From Sphingomonas taxi (GTDB lineage: Bacteria > Pseudomonadota > Alphaproteobacteria > Sphingomonadales > Sphingomonadaceae): DNA of 64,000 nt. How positions within the stretch are numbered: the first letter of the stretch is position 1; each line of letters begins with the position of its first letter. The DNA is taken from NCBI RefSeq assembly GCF_000764535.1, contig NZ_CP009571.1, positions 2,165,001 to 2,229,000 on the forward strand. Direction: 5' to 3'. The notes under the pieces were generated by a model. The model had not been told where the DNA came from. It saw nothing but the letters and a program-made list of their open reading frames with translations, and ran no database searches. This document shows positions 61,112 through 64,000 of the stretch, in pieces. Both the position numbers and the translations under genes were made by a program.

Positions 61112-61834
61112 TCAACGCACGCGCGGGCCACCGAACGGCAGCGGCGGCGGCGGACGCCGGTCGCGGCGCGGCAGCTGCGCCTGATAGGCGTGGCCGCAAT
61201 GCGCGACGCAATACGGGAAACCGGGGTTCACCTTGTCGCCGCAGAAGTGGAAGTCCGGTTCGCCGGGATGGCCGAGCGGCCATTTGCAGATCCGGTCGTT
61301 GAGATCGAGCAGCGTCGTCTTGCCGGCGATCTCGGGCGACGGCTTGGCGGGCACCAGCCGGCGCGGCGGCGCCGGAGTGGAGGGCGGCTGCTGCTCGCCG
61401 GGCGACTGGCGGACGAACCCGCCGGGACCGACCGAGCGCAGGATCGGCTGCGGCTCGCGCTTGGGGGCGGCGACGACCTCTTCGTCCTCCTCCTCGTCCG
61501 CATCGTCCTCGACGACGTCATCCTCGTCCTCGTCGGCATCGGCCGCGACGACCGGCTCCGGCGCCGGACGCGGGGGGGCCGGGGGCGCCGCGACCACCGG
61601 TGGCGGCGCGGGTTCGGGCTCGGCCTCGGGCAGCGGCACGTCGGGCACCGGCGCCGCGGCGACCGGCTCGTTCGGCTTCACCGGCGACGGGCGCGACTGG
61701 AGGCCCAGGCGGTGGGCCTTGCCGATCACCGCGTTGCGACTGACGCCGCCCAGCGCCTCGGCGATCTGGCTGGCGGTCTGCCCCGCCTCCCACATCGTCT
61801 TGAGCGTGTCGATCCGCTCGTCGGTCCAGGACAT
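61112..61834 (-). CDS. gcrA: GcrA cell-cycle regulator
   Basis: 240 residues from the ATG at 61834 (AAGGAA 8 nt upstream); a longer frame upstream is unconserved. The N-terminus SWTDERIDTLKTMWEAGQTA with SQIAEALGGVSRNAVIGKAH is the GcrA DNA-binding helix-turn-helix, which reads methylated GANTC promoters with sigma70 in Caulobacter. A Pro/Ala-rich and very acidic linker (ADADEDEDDVVEDDADEEED) follows, then the conserved C-terminal KTTLLDLNDRICKWPLGHPG and FHFCGDKVNPGFPYCVAHCG, likely the RNA-polymerase sigma-binding module. The linker is longer than in the roughly 170-residue Caulobacter protein. Placement in Alphaproteobacteria follows from this gene. Confidence 0.95.
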   Translation of the reverse strand: MSWTDERIDTLKTMWEAGQTASQIAEALGGVSRNAVIGKAHRLGLQSRPSPVKPNEPVAAAPVPDVPLPEAEPEPAPPPVVAAPPAPPRPAPEPVVAADADEDEDDVVEDDADEEEDEEVVAAPKREPQPILRSVGPGGFVRQSPGEQQPPSTPAPPRRLVPAKPSPEIAGKTTLLDLNDRICKWPLGHPGEPDFHFCGDKVNPGFPYCVAHCGHAYQAQLPRRDRRPPPPLPFGGPRVR

Positions 61835-61898
61835 TATCACGTTCCTTACACTTGCGCCGGGTTGCGGGCGGCTGCGGCTGCGGTTACCCGCTTCGGCC

Positions 61899-62753
61899 AT
61901 GAGCAGCCAGCCCCCAATCGGCGAGATCCAATCGGCAATCCGGTCCGCACCCGGCGTTCCGGTCATCCGGAACGTGAACTGGGGCGGCCTGAAGACCCTC
62001 TATGTGAAGGAGGTGCGCCGGTTCTTCAAGGTCCACCTCCAGACGGTGTGGGCGCCATCGATCACCACGTTGCTGTTCCTGATCGTCTTCACCATCGCCA
62101 CCGGCGCGAAAAGCCCGGTCGTGGTCGGCGGCATCACCGTCCCCTTCGCCGATTTCATCGCCCCCGGCCTCATCATCAGCCAGGGGATGATGGGCCCCGC
62201 CTTCGCCAACGCCAGCTTCTCGCTGCTCGTCGGCAAGATCCAGGGGACGATCGTCGATTACCTGCAACCGCCTCTGTCGACGTGGGAATTGCTCGCCGCG
62301 CTGGTCGGGGGCGCGATGACGCGGGCGTTCATCGTCGGCTTCATCTGCTGGTGCGCAATGGCGCTCTACCCCGGCGTCCACGTCACGCCGACGCATCCGC
62401 TGGCGATCCTGTGGTTCGGCCTGCTCGGCGCCGCCTTCCTGTCGTTCCTCGGCGTGCTGACCTCGATCTGGGCGGAAAAGTTCGACCATGCCGCCGCGGT
62501 AACCAATTTCGTCATCGCGCCGCTGTCGCTGCTGTCGGGCACCTTCTACTCGGTCGACCGGCTCGCCCCCGCCTTCCGCGCGTTCAGCCACGCCAATCCC
62601 TTCTTCTACATCATCTCCGGCTTCCGATACGGCTTCCTCGGCACCGCCGATTCGCCCATCATGGTCGGCAGCATCGCGATCCTCGCGGTGGACATCGCAC
62701 TGGGGGTCTTATGCTATCAGCTGCTCAAGCGAGGCTGGAAGCTCAAGAACTGA
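61899..62753 (+). CDS. ABC-2 type transporter permease
   Basis: 284 residues, divergent from gcrA with 64 bp between starts. An N-terminal amphipathic segment (NWGGLKTLYVKEVRRFFKVH) precedes six membrane helices: TVWAPSITTLLFLIVFTIAT, FIAPGLIISQGMMGPAFANA, LLAALVGGAMTRAFIVGFIC, AILWFGLLGAAFLSFLGVLT, NFVIAPLSLLSGTFYSVDRL and IMVGSIAILAVDIALGVLCY. The FFYIISGFRYGFLG segment is typical of the YadH/NodJ subgroup. No ATPase gene (YadG-like) is adjacent, so it is an orphan permease here. Substrate unknown. Confidence 0.87.
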   Translation: MSSQPPIGEIQSAIRSAPGVPVIRNVNWGGLKTLYVKEVRRFFKVHLQTVWAPSITTLLFLIVFTIATGAKSPVVVGGITVPFADFIAPGLIISQGMMGPAFANASFSLLVGKIQGTIVDYLQPPLSTWELLAALVGGAMTRAFIVGFICWCAMALYPGVHVTPTHPLAILWFGLLGAAFLSFLGVLTSIWAEKFDHAAAVTNFVIAPLSLLSGTFYSVDRLAPAFRAFSHANPFFYIISGFRYGFLGTADSPIMVGSIAILAVDIALGVLCYQLLKRGWKLKN

Positions 62754-64000
62754 TCGCGCTGACGGCGATGGCACTGCTCGCCCTGACGCCGCTGGCGGCA
62801 TCGGCACAGACGCCCCCCGCCGCCGCGGCTGCCCCCGTGGCAGACCCAGCGGTCCGCACCCGCGCCACCGCGCTGATCCCGGTGCTCGCCGGCCGCCCCG
62901 GCTATGACACCCTCTTCACCGCCGCCTTCCGCCAGGCGGTACCGTCCGCGCAATGGACCGCCCTCGCCGCGCAATTGCGCGCCACGCTCGGCGAGCCGCG
63001 CCGCGTCGCCCGCCTCGATCCCGCCGGCCGCTGGGCGGCGACGGCGGTGATCGACTATGACCGCGGCACCGCGACGCTGCGCCTGTCGCTCGATCCCGCC
63101 GCGCCGCATGCGATCGCCGGCCTGCTGATCACCGGCACCGACTTGCGCGGCGACACGCCCGCCAAGGTGCAGGCCGACCTCGCCGCCTTGCCCGGCATCG
63201 CGCAGGTCGGCATCTACGCGCTCGACGGCCCGCAACCTGCGCCGCTCGCCGAAACCCGCGCCGACACCCCCGCCCCGCTCGGCTCGGCGTTCAAGCTCTG
63301 GGTCCTCGCCGAGGCGGCGCGGCAGGTCGCGGCGGGGACGCGCCACTGGGACGACGTCGTGACGGTCGGGCCGCCGTCGCTCCCCTCCGGCATCCTCCAA
63401 AACTGGCCGCGAACCACGCCGGTGACGCTCCAGACACTGGCGACGCTGATGATCTCGATCAGCGACAACACCGCCACCGACACGCTGGTCCGCCTGCTCG
63501 GCCGCGGCGAGGTGGATGCGATGGCGAAGCGATACGGCGCCACCGGCCCGGTCCTGACCACCCGCGAAGCCTTCGCGATCAAGGCCAACCCCGCACTCAC
63601 CGCCGCCTGGACCGCGGCGGACGCCGCGGGTCGGCGCGCGCTGCTGGCGACCGAAGCGACGCGGCTCGACGCCGCCCGTCTCGACCCGCTGATGTTCTCC
63701 TCGGGTCCGCTGGCCAGCGAGACCGTCGAATGGTTCGCCGCCCCGCGCGACATGGCACGCCTGCTCGCCGATCTCCGCGATGCCGGCCCGGTGGTGCGCG
63801 ACATCCTGTCGATCAACCACGGCGTGGATCCCGCGACCGCGACGCGCTTCGCCTATGTCGGCTTCAAGGGCGGCTCAGAACCCGGCGTCATCGCGCTCAA
63901 CCTGCTGGCGCAGACGAGGACCGGCCGCTGGTATGCGATCTGCGCGAGCTGGCACAGCGCCGACGGCGCGGTCGACGAGCCCCGGCTGATGGCGCTGGTC
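62711..64000 (+). CDS. Serine hydrolase of the class A beta-lactamase fold, 3' end beyond the window
   Basis: The frame runs from an ATG at 62711, inside the permease gene, to the window end (430 codons). The true start is uncertain: ATG 62768 or CTG 62750 (overlapping the permease stop) would give a cleaner signal peptide (ALTAMALLALTPLAASAQ). An N-terminal domain of about 130 residues (FTAAFRQAVPSAQWTALAAQ) precedes the lactamase-like part: SAFKLWVL with the SxxK serine, SISDNTATDTLVR with the SDN motif, and YVGFKGGSEPGVIAL with KGG in place of KTG. The layout matches class A-like serine hydrolases of unclear substrate more than a true beta-lactamase; the Glu166 region is not convincing. 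Confidence 0.8.
   Translation, partial: MLSAAQARLEAQELIALTAMALLALTPLAASAQTPPAAAAAPVADPAVRTRATALIPVLAGRPGYDTLFTAAFRQAVPSAQWTALAAQLRATLGEPRRVARLDPAGRWAATAVIDYDRGTATLRLSLDPAAPHAIAGLLITGTDLRGDTPAKVQADLAALPGIAQVGIYALDGPQPAPLAETRADTPAPLGSAFKLWVLAEAARQVAAGTRHWDDVVTVGPPSLPSGILQNWPRTTPVTLQTLATLMISISDNTATDTLVRLLGRGEVDAMAKRYGATGPVLTTREAFAIKANPALTAAWTAADAAGRRALLATEATRLDAARLDPLMFSSGPLASETVEWFAAPRDMARLLADLRDAGPVVRDILSINHGVDPATATRFAYVGFKGGSEPGVIALNLLAQTRTGRWYAICASWHSADGAVDEPRLMALV

Noticed and set aside
62711..64000. Calling the last gene a beta-lactamase resistance gene
   Set aside because: SxxK and SDN are present, but KTG is KGG, the Glu166 region is unconvincing and there is a long extra N-terminal domain, so only the fold is claimed.

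Overview
The window is high-GC, gene-dense DNA that reads as a chromosomal segment of a sphingomonad (Alphaproteobacteria, probably Sphingomonas or a close relative). The grounds are a GcrA cell-cycle regulator, a BapA-type giant adhesin with its own type I secretion system, CsbD/DUF3597/DUF4142 stress-type small proteins, a periplasmic glycoside-hydrolase cluster with flavin-dependent halogenase homologues, and repeated GTCACCCCGGA-type palindromes between genes. I saw no rRNA, tRNA, CRISPR array, IS element or prophage.

Layout. 1-3.5 kb: an alginate-export-type outer-membrane barrel (cut by the left edge), the dicarboxylate carrier dctA, and the DNA repair gene ogt, all on the minus strand. 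3.9-12.3 kb: a saccharide-degradation cluster: GH35-type beta-galactosidase and PA14-containing GH31 alpha-xylosidase on plus; GH3 beta-glucosidase and a Tat-type alpha/beta hydrolase on minus. The set resembles a xyloglucan utilisation locus without its TonB receptor. The GH35 and GH3 genes each have a similar 14-bp LacI-type operator just upstream. 12.4-16.8 kb: three halogenase-family genes overlapping by 4 nt; the middle one has lost the catalytic residues. 16.9-19.5 kb: a PAS-GGDEF-EAL protein.

19.5-23.7 kb: small stress and housekeeping genes, an RNase H-like protein, a GDSL esterase, and a spore-photoproduct-lyase-like radical SAM protein coupled to a small unknown protein. 23.9-28.3 kb: a YbbA/YbbP-type ABC transporter divergent from a TesA-like lipoprotein esterase, then a CPFG glutaredoxin. 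28.5-32.5 kb: an Mfd-like translocase and a 3-methyladenine glycosylase. 33.0-41.4 kb: glgX-treZ-malQ-treY, an alpha-glucan to trehalose operon.

41.5-57.2 kb: the accessory-looking part. A 2825-residue surface adhesin with 24 Ig-like modules of about 84 residues is followed by tolC-ABC-hlyD-winged-helix genes joined by 4-nt overlaps; a second winged-helix gene lies upstream of the adhesin. A strong hairpin traps the ribosome binding site of tolC. 57.4-64 kb: parE, an outer-membrane barrel, gcrA, an orphan ABC-2 permease and a serine beta-lactamase-fold hydrolase cut by the right edge.

Working picture: a free-living or plant/soil-associated cell that attacks plant oligosaccharides, stores alpha-glucan and makes trehalose, resists DNA damage and attaches to surfaces with a type I-secreted adhesin. 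Functional assignments come from reading motifs and family architecture; no database search was possible.
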